Assembly: GCF_023022985.1 (NCBI RefSeq)
Contig: NZ_CP095461.1
Coordinates: 1,302,001 to 1,366,000, forward strand
Length of the DNA stretch: 64,000 nt
Reading direction: 5' to 3'
From: Arthrobacter gengyunqii
Lineage (GTDB): Bacteria > Actinomycetota > Actinomycetes > Actinomycetales > Micrococcaceae
Part shown: positions 47,100-63,145 of the stretch, in pieces
How positions within the stretch are numbered: position 1 is the stretch's first letter
How the letters are laid out: each line of letters begins with the position of its first letter
Notes under the pieces: generated by a model
Databases searched by the model: none
What the model was told of the DNA's origin: nothing
What the model saw: the letters and a program-made list of their open reading frames with translations, nothing else
Program-made: the position numbers and the translations under genes

Positions 47100-47166
47100 G
47101 AAGGCCGGTTTTCGGCTCCGCAGGTCCAGGTATATCCAGGAGTGCGGGGGCCGGAAGCCGGCCTTC
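47100..47166 (+). terminator. Large hairpin between tyrS and the rRNA operon
   Basis: Arms 47100-47116 and 47150-47166 pair over 17 bp with two G-U pairs; inside are further pairs (CCGCA/TGCGG). It lies 70 bases after tyrS and 55 before the rRNA promoter, so it may end tyrS transcription. There is no T-run. Confidence 0.5.
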
Positions 47167-47220
47167 CGTGCATCCCGGGACCGGGCATTCACTGCGTGCA
47201 GCAGATCACGTGCTCCCGGG

Positions 47221-47249
47221 TTGCACGGACCGGCCAGGCTGTGTAAAGT
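47221..47249 (+). promoter_or_regulatory. rRNA operon promoter P1
   Basis: TTGCAC (47221-47226), a 17-base spacer and TAAAGT (47244-47249) form a strong sigma-70/HrdB-type promoter. It lies about 425 bases before the 16S gene, which implies a long leader. Confidence 0.7.
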
Positions 47250-47675
47250 TTAGTGAGTTGCCCCGGTGAGTGTCTGGCGGACAAGGTTCGCAGGCAAGAC
47301 TCCCGATCCGGCAACAGCCCACAACAAAGCAACGGACGAAAATCCGGACACTTCGTGACGGGCTCATCCGGTTGTTTCAGCCCGGTTCCGCGAATACCGC
47401 GGAATTGCTAAAACAATCCGAATGGAATAGAATAAAGAAACACTGCAGCGAAGAGAAAAGAAAAACAATTATTGTTTTTCCGAGTATTTCGGATGCATCT
47501 GTTGTTTGAGAACTCAATAGTGTGCCAAGTTTATTGATACCAATTATTTTAATTGGTTGAACTGGTTGTTACCGCCCACCCCGTGGGTATGGGACAGCTT
47601 TTTTAGCTGGTTTCGAATTTAGTGCAGGACTGTGCCGCCAATTTTCCTTGGCTCCGGTTCTGTGTCTGTAACACA
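47250..47675 (+). ncRNA. rRNA leader with processing stem
   Basis: The A/T-rich leader contains a 21-bp inverted repeat at 47460-47480 and CCAATTA/TAATTGG arms at 47540-47556. The segment 47512-47528 (ACTCAATAGTGTGCCAA) pairs with 49452-49468 in the spacer after 16S over 17 bp with two G-U pairs. This is the stem from which RNase III would cut pre-16S. Confidence 0.7.
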
Positions 47676-52904
<5,229 letters not shown>

Positions 52905-53206
52905 CACACCATGATCTGGGCAGGAAACGACTTCAAACGTTCCCGCCAAAGAAGGATCATGTTGATCATGCTGCTTGCGTCCACTATGTGGTTCCCGGAT
53001 AACAAACCCGTGTGTGGTTTGTCACCGAAGGAACTGGTACTGAATCATCTGTTATGGGTGGTTTGGTGCCGTAGAATAAAGGAAGTGTTCATTCTTACGC
53101 GTGAACATCTTTTTCATGACAGGCACCCCGTGAAGGGTGTGTTTGGTTGTGACCCATGTTTTCCCCTCCACCGGGTGCAGTTTTGGCTGGTGGTGCGGGT
53201 GGTAGG
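52905..53206 (+). other. 23S-5S spacer
   Basis: About 300 bases. It carries the 3' arm of the 23S processing stem at 52977-52993 (GCGTCCACTATGTGGTT). No tRNA or gene is seen. Confidence 0.75.
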
Positions 53207-53324
53207 GTTACGGCGGTCATAGCGTGGGGGAAACGCCCGGTCCCATTCCGAACCCGGAAGCTAAGACCCACAGCGCCGATGGTACTGCATCCGGGAGGAT
53301 GTGGGAGAGTAGGTCACCGCCGGA
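53207..53324 (+). rRNA. rrf: 5S ribosomal RNA
   Basis: About 118 nt from GTTACGGCGGTCATAGCGTG to AGGTCACCGCCGGAC; the terminal helix (GGCGGTCA... with ...TCACCGCC) closes. CCCATTCCGAACCCGGAAGC is the universal 5S loop region. Confidence 0.95.
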
Positions 53325-53342
53325 CAATATTTTGGTTGAGAG

Positions 53343-53377
53343 GTTGAGGCCCGTACCTTTTTGGTACGGGCCTCAAC
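53343..53377 (+). terminator. rRNA operon terminator
   Basis: A perfect 15-bp stem (53343-53357 with 53363-53377, GTTGAGGCCCGTACC type) with a TTTTT loop is followed by TGTTTAACC, 18 bases after 5S. Confidence 0.92.
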
Positions 53378-53504
53378 TGTTTAACCAGTCGCAGCTGCAC
53401 AGAGGACTTCTGCCCAGCTGCTGCTGGGCCCGGAGGTGGGAAGACTCACCTATTCCCAGGCGTCCCGCACGCCCAGGGGTGACCATCCCGGAACGTACCT
53501 GGAC

Positions 53505-53510
53505 TAGAAT
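53505..53510 (+). promoter_or_regulatory. Possible -10 box of the repeat-protein gene
   Basis: TAGAAT lies 115 bases before the ATG at 53625 in the 300-base gap after 5S. No good -35 match could be assigned. The rest of the gap shows nothing else clear. Confidence 0.4.
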
Positions 53511-53624
53511 CAGACTGTGCCTGTTTAGGCCCCCAAACTTTAGTACCGACTTTTATATATCCATAGTGACGAGCGACTGCAGTAAATTCCGTTGGTCGGC
53601 TCACGACGAGAGGAACTCACCAGC

Positions 53625-55820
53625 ATGTCAGAGCAAAATAACAGGGATCAGCGCGGCGACGGAAACAATGCCGCCCGCAGCAGCAGCTCGTCGGATAAGC
53701 GGGACGACCGCGGACGCCCCGCCACGAACGACCGAAATGCCCCCAAGCGGTTCGAAGACCGCAAGCCGTCCTTTGGCGGTCGCCCGGCGCGTGATGGTGA
53801 GCGGAAGTCCTTCGGTGACCGTGGCGCGTCCTCGGAGCGCAAGCCGTACTCCAAGGACCGCAAGCCGTCCTTCGGTGACCGGCCTGCCCGCAGTGACGAC
53901 GACCGCCGGCCCCCGCGTGATGGTGAGCGCAAGCCGTTCTCGGAGCGCAGCGGTGAGCGGAAGTCCTTCGGTGACCGGGGTGACCGGAAGCCTGCCTTCG
54001 GCGACCGTGGCGATCGTAAGCCGTCGTTCGGTGGCGATGACCGTCGTCCGCCTCGTGATGGTGAGCGGAAATCCTTCAGTGACCGTGGCGAGCGCAAGCC
54101 TGCCTTCGGCGACCGTGGCGATCGTAAGCCGTCCTTCGGCGACCGTCCTGCCCGTGGTGGCGACGACCGCCGTCCGGCTCGCGACAATGACCGTAAGCCG
54201 TCTTTCGGTGACCGTAAGCCTTCGTTTGGCGGCGACGACCGTCGTCCTCCCCGTGATGGTGAGCGGAAGTCCTTCGGTGACCGTGGCGATCGTAAGCCGT
54301 CCTTCGGCGACCGTAAGCCGTCGTTCGGTGGCGATGACCGTCGTCCTCCCCGTGATGGTGAGCGGAAATCCTTCGGCGACCGCAGTGACCGCAAGCCGTC
54401 GTTCGGCGACCGCGGCGATCGCAAGCCCTCCTTCGGCGACCGCGGTGACCGTAAGCCGTCGTTCGGCGGCGACGACCGTCGTCCTCCCCGTGATGGTGAG
54501 CGGAAGTCCTTCGGCGACCGTGGCGATCGTAAGCCGTCCTTCGGTGACCGCAAGCCTTCGTTCGGCGGCGACGACCGTCGTCCTCCCCGTGATGGTGAGC
54601 GGAAGTCCTTCGGCGACCGCGGTGACCGTAAGCCGTCGTTCGGCGACCGTGGCGATCGCAAGCCCTCGTTTGGTGACCGTCCTGCCCGTGGTGGAGATGA
54701 CCGCCGTCCGGCACGTGACTCCGCGCCGCGCTCATTCTCCAAGGGCCGTCCGGCCCGCGGCGAGGACGCACCGGTTGTTGAGCACAAGCACAACGCCCGC
54801 GACCTCCGCAGTGCCAACCGTCCGGACCGCGAGCGTTCCCCTGAGATCGACGACGACGTCACAGGACAGGAGCTCGACAAGGTCACCCGCGCTCAGCTGC
54901 GTATCCTGGAAGAAGTCAACGGTGAGTGGGTCTCCAAGCACCTGGTGATGGCTGGACGCCTGATCGACATTGATCCGGAACTGGCCTTCCAGCACGCGCT
55001 GGCAGCGAGCCGCCGCGGCGGACGCATGGCAGCGGTTCGTGAGGCTGTTGCTCTGACGGCGTACGCCTCGGAGAACTTTGCCGAAGCGCTGCGCGAATTC
55101 CGTACCTACCGCCGGATCAGCGGCTCCAACGCCTACCTGGCCATGATGGCCGACTGCGAACGCGGGCTCGGCCGTCCGGACCGTGCCCTGGACATCTCGC
55201 GCTCGGATGAGGCGAAGGAACTGGACACTGCCGGCCAGGTGGACATGGCCATCGTCGCTTCCGGTGCCCGGATGGACATGGAGCAGTACGACGCCGCCGT
55301 AACCGCACTGGAAATCCCGCAGCTGGACAAGAACCGTGCGTTCTCCTTCAGCCCCCGCCTGTTCCGCGCCTACGCCGACGCCCTCGAGCTGGCCGACCGC
55401 AACGATGAAGCCGAGCAGTGGCGCAACCGTGCGCTGCTCGCCGAGAAGGCCCTCGGCATCGGCGAGTTCGCTGAGCCCGATATCTACGACCTCGACGACG
55501 AAGAGGACAAGCCGGAAAAGCCGCGCCGCGGCCGTGAGGACCGCGACCGTGAAGGTCGCGACGATCACCGCGGTGCCGAGCGTTCGGAGACTCCGTTCGC
55601 TGCTCCGGTTGAAACCGAGACGGTGGATGCCAACGGCGAGCTGGACCTGACCGACGACGTCGACAACCTGCCCTCCGATGAGCAGGAAGGCGTCATCGGC
55701 GTCCTGGAAGCCGAAGAAGACGATGATGACAACGCCGTCGAACTGCAGGAAGACGGCAACGACAACGACGAGTTTTCCGCTGACGCACCTGCCGGTGACG
55801 CCGACGAGGACCGCGCGTAG
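53625..55820 (+). CDS. Arg/Asp/Gly-repeat protein with TPR-like C-terminal domain (Rv1691-like)
   Basis: The ATG at 53625 follows GAGAGGAA and gives 731 residues. Residues about 45-385 are a low-complexity, highly charged repeat region: about fifteen RKPSFG units, plus five exact GGDDRRPPRDGERKSF units. Residues about 406-625 are helical and TPR-like (VTRAQLRILEEVNGEWVSKH, LAFQHALAASRRGGRMAAVR), the part shared with the Rv1691 type found between tyrS and tlyA in mycobacteria. The C-terminal 100 residues are acidic. The function is unknown; the disordered Arg-rich tail suggests RNA or ribosome contact. Confidence 0.85.
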   Translation: MSEQNNRDQRGDGNNAARSSSSSDKRDDRGRPATNDRNAPKRFEDRKPSFGGRPARDGERKSFGDRGASSERKPYSKDRKPSFGDRPARSDDDRRPPRDGERKPFSERSGERKSFGDRGDRKPAFGDRGDRKPSFGGDDRRPPRDGERKSFSDRGERKPAFGDRGDRKPSFGDRPARGGDDRRPARDNDRKPSFGDRKPSFGGDDRRPPRDGERKSFGDRGDRKPSFGDRKPSFGGDDRRPPRDGERKSFGDRSDRKPSFGDRGDRKPSFGDRGDRKPSFGGDDRRPPRDGERKSFGDRGDRKPSFGDRKPSFGGDDRRPPRDGERKSFGDRGDRKPSFGDRGDRKPSFGDRPARGGDDRRPARDSAPRSFSKGRPARGEDAPVVEHKHNARDLRSANRPDRERSPEIDDDVTGQELDKVTRAQLRILEEVNGEWVSKHLVMAGRLIDIDPELAFQHALAASRRGGRMAAVREAVALTAYASENFAEALREFRTYRRISGSNAYLAMMADCERGLGRPDRALDISRSDEAKELDTAGQVDMAIVASGARMDMEQYDAAVTALEIPQLDKNRAFSFSPRLFRAYADALELADRNDEAEQWRNRALLAEKALGIGEFAEPDIYDLDDEEDKPEKPRRGREDRDREGRDDHRGAERSETPFAAPVETETVDANGELDLTDDVDNLPSDEQEGVIGVLEAEEDDDDNAVELQEDGNDNDEFSADAPAGDADEDRA
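53760..54720 (+). repeat. Coding tandem-repeat block
   Basis: Nearly identical units of roughly 27, 48 and 75-81 bases, all multiples of three, built around the codons for RKPSFG and GGDDRRPPRDGERK. Many units match at the DNA level, so recent slippage or recombination is likely. It creates long false frames on the opposite strand. Confidence 0.85.
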
Positions 55821-55824
55821 CACT

Positions 55825-56823
55825 ATGGCGGACACTTCGCTGATTGCCGGTTACGACGCCGTCCTTTCGGACTTGGACGGCGTGGTCTACGCTGGCCCGC
55901 ACGCCATTGAAGGGGCCGTCGAGGCGTTGCAGCGCCTCGACGGCGCCGGCGTGCAGCTGGCCTACGTCACCAACAACGCTTCGCGTTCCTCCGAAACGGT
56001 GGCCGCGCACCTGCGTGAGCTGGGGGCGCCGGCAACAGCTGAAACCGTGTTTGGCTCGGCGCAGGCCGGTGCGGAGTTGTTGGCAGCTTCGGTGCCGGCA
56101 GGCGCCACGGTCCTGGTGACCGGCAGTGCGTGGCTCACCGAGCAGGTCCTTGAACAGGGACTGGTCCCGGTGCTCTCGGCCGATGACCACCCTGACGCCG
56201 TCATCCAGGGTTTTGATCCCGGCCTCGGCTGGACGGATCTGGCAGAGGCTGCCTTTGCCGTGGAACGGGGCGCCGTGTGGGTTGCAACCAACACTGACAT
56301 GTCCATTCCGCAGGCACGGGGGATCGCTCCCGGCAACGGAACGCTGGTGGCAGCCGTTGCTGCGGCCACCGGAAGGACGCCCCTTGTAGCCGGAAAACCC
56401 GAGGCTCCGCTGTTCCTGACGGCGGCACGCCATTTGGGGGCCGAAACACCGCTCGTGGTCGGTGACCGGCTGGACACCGACATCCTCGGCGGCAACAACG
56501 CCGGGTTCGCGACGGCAATGGTGCTGACCGGCGTCGACACCCCGCAAACAGCGCTGGCAGCCCGCACATCTGAGCGGCCGACGTACCTGATCCCAAACCT
56601 CGATGCGCTCTACCGGCCGTACCCTCGGGTCGAAACCGTCGACGGCGTCAGCCGCTGCGGTGCCGCGGTGGCCAGGGTGAGCGGGGACACCGTGGAAATC
56701 ACGGGCGACAGCACCGATCTGGACAGCTGGCGGGCGGCCTGCGCGGCCTGGTGGAATGCCCGTCCGGATGAGGAAATTGCCACCGAGCCGGTGCTCAGCT
56801 GGACTGTCACCGCCGGCGGATAA
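55825..56823 (+). CDS. HAD-IIA family phosphatase
   Basis: The ATG at 55825, four bases after the preceding stop, gives 332 residues. VLSDLDGVVYAGPHAIEGAV (about 12-31) is HAD motif I, with the nucleophile Asp pair DLDGV. AYVTNNASRS is motif II (Thr/Asn), GKPEAPLF and VVGDRLDTDILGGNNAG motifs III/IV. The usual mycobacterial neighbour Rv1692 is a glycerol-3-phosphate phosphatase; the same activity is plausible. The C-terminal 60 residues are an extra tail of the actinobacterial form. Confidence 0.88.
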   Translation: MADTSLIAGYDAVLSDLDGVVYAGPHAIEGAVEALQRLDGAGVQLAYVTNNASRSSETVAAHLRELGAPATAETVFGSAQAGAELLAASVPAGATVLVTGSAWLTEQVLEQGLVPVLSADDHPDAVIQGFDPGLGWTDLAEAAFAVERGAVWVATNTDMSIPQARGIAPGNGTLVAAVAAATGRTPLVAGKPEAPLFLTAARHLGAETPLVVGDRLDTDILGGNNAGFATAMVLTGVDTPQTALAARTSERPTYLIPNLDALYRPYPRVETVDGVSRCGAAVARVSGDTVEITGDSTDLDSWRAACAAWWNARPDEEIATEPVLSWTVTAGG

Positions 56824-56864
56824 GCTGGGCTCGAAACGTTCGAAAAGGGATAGGCAGACGCCGG

Positions 56865-57083
56865 ATGGATAACAGCCAGATGGATAATACAAGCGAAGAC
56901 CTACCGGCCGCCCGCCCCTGGCCGTCTCTTCGGGTGCAGACCCAGGATCCCGCGGTTGATGCTGCCCTGTCCGGACTCGAAGAAATCCCCGGACTGCCCA
57001 CATCCGGGCACCATGCCGTGTACACCGCGCTCTACGGCAGTCTGCTGGCTGAACTGAACGCCGACCTGTCAGAGGAGCACTAG
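56865..57083 (+). CDS. Small conserved protein (72 aa, Rv1693-like)
   Basis: The product is 72 residues, with the core WPSLRVQTQDPAVDAALSGL and LEEIPGLPTSGHHAVYTALY. It lies between the HAD phosphatase and tlyA, the same position as Rv1693. The function is unknown. Its stop is three bases before the tlyA GTG. A near palindrome TCGAA-ACG-TTCGA lies upstream at 56831-56843. Confidence 0.75.
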   Translation: MDNSQMDNTSEDLPAARPWPSLRVQTQDPAVDAALSGLEEIPGLPTSGHHAVYTALYGSLLAELNADLSEEH

Positions 57084-57086
57084 AAA

Positions 57087-57965
57087 GTGGCAAGGCTTGA
57101 CCAGGAATTGGTGACGAGGGGGCTGGCCCGCTCCCGGACCCACGCGGCCAAACTCATCGCTGCGGGCCGGGTTTCCCGCGCCGGTACGGTGCTGGGCAAG
57201 GCATCGGCGTCCGTCACCGGCGAGGACGCCCTTTCAGTGCTCGACGACGGTGTTCCCGACTATGTCAGCCGCGCCGGCCATAAGCTCGCAGGCGCCCTCG
57301 AGGCATTCCCGCAGGTTCAGCCCGCGGGGCTGCGCTGCCTGGACGCCGGCGCCTCCACCGGGGGGTTTACCGATGTCCTGCTGCGGCGCGGTGCCGAGCG
57401 TGTGGTGGCCGTCGACGTCGGGCACGATCAGCTGGTCGAGGTGCTGCGGCAGGACCAGCGTGTTGACGTTCATGAAGGCATGAACGTGCGGTATCTGAAG
57501 CCGGAGGACATCGGGGGACCGGTGGACCTGACCGTGGCCGACCTCTCCTTCATCTCCCTGACCATGGTGGTGGCTTCGCTGGCAAAGGCGACGCGCCCGG
57601 GGGGAAGCCTGCTGCTCATGGTCAAGCCGCAGTTTGAAGTCGGCCGTGAGAAGCTGGAGAAGGCCGGGGTCGTTCTCGACCCGCAGAAGCACCGGATGGC
57701 AGTGGCACGCGTGGTGGAATCTGCGCTGATGGAAAACCTCCGCGTTGCGGGCCTGGCGCCCAGTCCGCTGCCGGGCCAGAACGGCAACGTTGAGTTTTTC
57801 CTGTGGCTGCAGGTGCCAACACCGGCAACGTCCGTTCCGGAAGCGCCCGTTGATGCACAGGCAACCGCCCGGCGTTTGGTGGATGACGCCTTTGACAGGT
57901 TTGATGGAGCCGGAACAAAGCCTGCTGATCGGTTTGCAGACGAGGAACGCCCCGCAGAAGACTGA
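57087..57965 (+). CDS. tlyA: TlyA 16S/23S rRNA 2'-O-methyltransferase
   Basis: TlyA methylates cytidines in 16S and 23S rRNA and so affects capreomycin sensitivity in mycobacteria. The product is 292 residues: an S4 RNA-binding domain (about 1-62, RLDQELVTRGLARSRTHAAK) and an FtsJ-like methyltransferase with CLDAGASTGGFTDVLL at about 88-103. The C-terminal 50 residues are an extra acidic tail. The GTG start follows GAGGAG. Confidence 0.92.
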   Translation: MARLDQELVTRGLARSRTHAAKLIAAGRVSRAGTVLGKASASVTGEDALSVLDDGVPDYVSRAGHKLAGALEAFPQVQPAGLRCLDAGASTGGFTDVLLRRGAERVVAVDVGHDQLVEVLRQDQRVDVHEGMNVRYLKPEDIGGPVDLTVADLSFISLTMVVASLAKATRPGGSLLLMVKPQFEVGREKLEKAGVVLDPQKHRMAVARVVESALMENLRVAGLAPSPLPGQNGNVEFFLWLQVPTPATSVPEAPVDAQATARRLVDDAFDRFDGAGTKPADRFADEERPAED

Positions 57966-58012
57966 CGGAATTCCAATCAGCTCCCTCGGGGGCGGAACAG
58001 GACGATACAGAC

Positions 58013-58984
58013 ATGAGCAGACGGATACTCGTGCTGGCCCACACCGGCCGGCAGGCTGCCATGGCTGCCGCCCAGGAGGCGTGTACCCAGCTTCACACCT
58101 CCGGCCTGATCCCGGTCATGCGGCGCAAGGACCTGGAGGACATCCAGTCCGTTTACGGCGTCCTGACCGCACCCACCGAAATCCTGGATGAAGACGTAGA
58201 CCTCCACGGCGTGGACCTGGGCATGGTTCTCGGCGGCGACGGCACCATCCTGCGCGCGGCGGAACTGGTCCGCGACACCAACGTTCCCCTGCTGGGCGTC
58301 AACCTTGGCCACGTGGGATTCCTGGCCGAAAGCGAACGCGCTGACCTGACGCAGACCGTGCACTGGGTGGTGGAGCGGGCCTATACCGTTGAAGAACGCA
58401 TGACCATTGACGTCAAGGTCTGGTTCGAGAACCGGCTGATAGCGCACACCTGGGCTTTGAACGAAGCAGCCATTGAAAAGGCCGACCGGCAGCGGATGCT
58501 CGAGGTGGTGGTGGAAGTCGATGCCCGGCCCATCAGTTCCTTCGGCTGCGACGGCGTTGTCCTGGCCACCCCCACCGGCTCCACTGCGTATTCCTTCTCC
58601 GCCGGCGGCCCCGTGGTGTGGCCCGAGGTGGAAGCTCTCCTGATTGCGCCAATCAGCGCCCACGCACTGTTCTCCCGGCCGCTCGTCGTCGCCCCCACCT
58701 CCATTCTTGCCGTGGAAGTCCTGACCCGCACCGACGCTGCCGGAGTGCTCTGGTGCGACGGCCGGCGCAGCGTGGAGCTGCCGCCGGGCGCGCGCGTAGA
58801 AGTCACGCGCTCCTCAATCCCGGTGCGGCTGGCCCGCACCCACTCAACACCGTTCTCCGAACGCCTCGTGCGCAAATTCCAGCTGCCCACCCAAGGTTGG
58901 CGCGGGCCGGCCGGCAGCCCCGGAGAACTGTCGGACAGTGTTGAACTATCCCGGCACACGGCAGACAGCGGAGGTACGGCATGA
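58013..58984 (+). CDS. nadK: NAD kinase
   Basis: NadK phosphorylates NAD to NADP. The product is 323 residues with GMVLGGDGTILRAAELVRDT (GGDG motif, about 71-90), ALNEAAIEK (substrate NE) and SFGCDGVVLATPTGSTAYSF. The N-terminus ILVLAHTGRQAAM and C-terminus are typical of the actinobacterial form. It overlaps recN by four bases (ATGA). Confidence 0.95.
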   Translation: MSRRILVLAHTGRQAAMAAAQEACTQLHTSGLIPVMRRKDLEDIQSVYGVLTAPTEILDEDVDLHGVDLGMVLGGDGTILRAAELVRDTNVPLLGVNLGHVGFLAESERADLTQTVHWVVERAYTVEERMTIDVKVWFENRLIAHTWALNEAAIEKADRQRMLEVVVEVDARPISSFGCDGVVLATPTGSTAYSFSAGGPVVWPEVEALLIAPISAHALFSRPLVVAPTSILAVEVLTRTDAAGVLWCDGRRSVELPPGARVEVTRSSIPVRLARTHSTPFSERLVRKFQLPTQGWRGPAGSPGELSDSVELSRHTADSGGTA

Positions 58985-60708
58985 TCGAAGAAATCCGCAT
59001 CCGCGACCTCGGTGTCATCACCGACGCCACGCTGGAGCTTGGCCCCGGTTTCACCGTGGTTACCGGTGAAACCGGTGCCGGTAAAACCATGGTCATCACG
59101 GCTCTGGGCATGCTGCTGGGTGCCCGGACCGACGCCGGAGCTGTCCGTACCGGAGCGAAGGCAGCCCTGGCGGAAGCTGTGGTTCGGCTTCCGCCGGAAA
59201 ACGCCGCCGTCGTCCGTGCGGAAGACGCCGGTGCGGAACTGGAAACGTACGACGGCGTCACCGAGCTGATGCTCGCCCGCACCGTCAGTGCGGCAGGCCG
59301 CAGCCGGGCCCACGTGGGGGGACGGTCCGCGCCGGTGGGTGTCCTGGCCGAGGTGGGCCAGCACCTGGTGGCGGTGCACGGACAGTCCGACCAGCTCCGG
59401 CTCAAGAGCACAGCGGCGCAGCGCGAAGCTCTCGACAAGTACGCCGGCCCGGTGCTGGCCACCCTGCTGTCGTCCTACCAGACGGACTACGCGCGCTGGC
59501 GGGCGGCCGTCACCGAGCTGGCCGATCTGCGGACCCAGGCCCGTGAACGCCTGCGCGAAGCAGACTACCTCTCGGCTTCGCTGGAGGAAATCGACGCCCT
59601 GGAGCTGCTGCCCGGCGAGGACGACACCCTTAAGGCCGAAGCTACCCGGCTCAACAACTTCGAAGAGCTGCGCACCGCCGCGGTGGGCGCACACCAGGCG
59701 CTGATCGCCGGAGACTTCTCCGACGGGTCCGACGCCACCTCTCTCGTGGAAGCAGCCAAACGGCAGCTGGAACTGGCGGGCGAGCACGACCCGGCGCTGG
59801 CTGACTCCGCCAAACGACTGGCCGAAGTGGGGTACATCCTTACCGACATAGCCGCCGAGCTGGCCAGCTACAGTGCCTCCCTGGACGGGGAGGGCCCCGA
59901 ACGGCTGGCCGAGGTGGAATCCCGCAGGGCCGACATCACGGCACTGGTCCGCAAATTCGCCCCCTCCGTGGACGAAGTCCTGGAATGGGCCGAGACCAGC
60001 CGCGCCCGGCTGGCCGAACTGAGCGATGACGGCAGCCGGATAGAGGCGCTTGAAACGGAAATCACCGAGCTTCAGGCCGGACTCACATCGGCGGCAGCTG
60101 ACCTGACGAAGCTTCGGACCGAAGCCGCAGCTGACCTCGCCCGGCGGGTCAGCGACGAACTGTCCGCCCTGGCCATGGCCAACGCCAATCTGGTCATCGA
60201 GGTCACCGCCGTCGAAGAACTCAGCATGCACGGGGCGGACAGCATCTCCTTCCTCCTGCAGCCGCATCCCGGTGCCCCGGCACGGCCGCTGGGCAAGGGC
60301 GCCTCCGGCGGTGAGCTCTCACGCGTCATGCTGGCCATCGAAGTGGTGCTGGCCGAAGTGGACCCCGTTCCCACCTTCATTTTCGATGAAGTGGACTCGG
60401 GGGTCGGCGGAAAGGCGGCTGTCGAAATCGGGCGCCGGCTAGCCATGCTCGCGAAGCACGTGCAGGTGATTGTGGTCACCCACCTTCCGCAGGTGGCCGC
60501 GTTTGCCGACCATCACATCCGGGTGATTAAGATGTCCGCAATGGGGGAAGATGGAACAGGCGTAACCGCCAGCGACGTTACCGTTCTGGACGATGCAGAG
60601 CGGATCAAGGAACTTGCCAGGATGCTTGCAGGCCAGGAGGACTCCGAGTCCGCCCGGGCACACGCCGTCGAACTCCTGGCAGCGGCGGGACATCCGCCGC
60701 GTCAGTAG
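58981..60708 (+). CDS. recN: DNA repair protein RecN
   Basis: RecN is an SMC-like ATPase for double-strand break repair. The product is 575 residues. Walker A is [15 protein letters not shown] (about 29-43), the long coiled coil spans about 150-375, and the ABC signature and Walker B are [20 protein letters not shown] and [12 protein letters not shown] near 435-480. No LexA box is visible before it; it is translationally coupled to nadK, so the regulation may lie upstream. Confidence 0.95.
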   Translation: MIEEIRIRDLGVITDATLELGPGFTVVTGETGAGKTMVITALGMLLGARTDAGAVRTGAKAALAEAVVRLPPENAAVVRAEDAGAELETYDGVTELMLARTVSAAGRSRAHVGGRSAPVGVLAEVGQHLVAVHGQSDQLRLKSTAAQREALDKYAGPVLATLLSSYQTDYARWRAAVTELADLRTQARERLREADYLSASLEEIDALELLPGEDDTLKAEATRLNNFEELRTAAVGAHQALIAGDFSDGSDATSLVEAAKRQLELAGEHDPALADSAKRLAEVGYILTDIAAELASYSASLDGEGPERLAEVESRRADITALVRKFAPSVDEVLEWAETSRARLAELSDDGSRIEALETEITELQAGLTSAAADLTKLRTEAAADLARRVSDELSALAMANANLVIEVTAVEELSMHGADSISFLLQPHPGAPARPLGKGASGGELSRVMLAIEVVLAEVDPVPTFIFDEVDSGVGGKAAVEIGRRLAMLAKHVQVIVVTHLPQVAAFADHHIRVIKMSAMGEDGTGVTASDVTVLDDAERIKELARMLAGQEDSESARAHAVELLAAAGHPPRQ

Positions 60709-60731
60709 TCCAGTGCCGCAGGAAGAATTCC

Positions 60732-62453
<1,722 letters not shown>

Positions 62454-62460
62454 CAATCCC

Positions 62461-63132
62461 GTGAGCGAGACCAGAGGGTTCGCCGACGAACAGAGTCCCC
62501 GCCGCCTGCTGAGTTCCTCCGTGGAATACACCGGGCGCGTCTGGGACGTGGTCAGCGAGAAGTTCCAGCTGACCGACGACGGCGAACCCCTGGTCCGCGA
62601 CTACATCCGCCACCCCGGCGCCGTGGCCATCCTGGCCATGAACGACGCCGGCCAGGTGCTGCTCATCAACCAGTACCGCCATCCGGTGCGGATGACGCTC
62701 TGGGAAATCCCCGCGGGTTTGCTGGACATTGACGGCGAAGACTTTCAGGTGGGGGCTGCCCGGGAACTGGCCGAAGAAGCCGATATCGAAGCCAGCGAAT
62801 GGAATGTCCTCACGGACCTGTTCCTCTCGCCCGGTTCCTCCCGCGAGGCCCTGCGTATTTACCTCGCCCGCGGCATTACCGAGGTTCCCGCAGCGGACCG
62901 CCATGCGCGGACCGACGAGGAAGCGGAAATCCGCTTCCTGTGGGTGGACCTCGATGACGCCGTCCAGGCAGCATTGGACGGGCGGCTCCACAGCCCCTCG
63001 GCAGTGGCCGGCGTTTTGGCCGCAGCGGCAGCCCGTCCCTCGGGTTTTGCGAACCTGCGCCCCGGGGATGCCCCCTGGCCCGAACACCACTCCCAGCACT
63101 CCACCTGGCCGCAGGGCCCCGTTTCTTCTTAG
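62461..63132 (+). CDS. ADP-ribose pyrophosphatase-like NUDIX hydrolase
   Basis: The product is 223 residues. The ADPRase-type box is WEIPAGLLDIDGEDFQVGAA followed by RELAEEADI, and LFLSPGSSREALRIYLARG with the nearby acidic residues completes the active site. These enzymes split ADP-ribose into AMP and ribose 5-phosphate. The GTG start lies eight bases after pyrG. The C-terminal Pro/His tail is extra. Same position as Rv1700. Confidence 0.9.
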   Translation: MSETRGFADEQSPRRLLSSSVEYTGRVWDVVSEKFQLTDDGEPLVRDYIRHPGAVAILAMNDAGQVLLINQYRHPVRMTLWEIPAGLLDIDGEDFQVGAARELAEEADIEASEWNVLTDLFLSPGSSREALRIYLARGITEVPAADRHARTDEEAEIRFLWVDLDDAVQAALDGRLHSPSAVAGVLAAAAARPSGFANLRPGDAPWPEHHSQHSTWPQGPVSS

Positions 63133-63145
63133 GACACTGACTGCC

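Noticed and set aside
53760..54720. CRISPR array
   Set aside because: The repeats are coding, in frame and without unique spacers or cas genes.
53648..54886. 412-codon antisense frame made of SPKDGLRSP repeats
   Set aside because: It is the reverse reading of the RKPSFG repeat block and carries no independent signal.
56831..56843. TCGAA-ACG-TTCGA as a LexA box before the Rv1693-like gene
   Set aside because: The spacer between half sites is too short and the GAAC-N4-GTTC core is absent.
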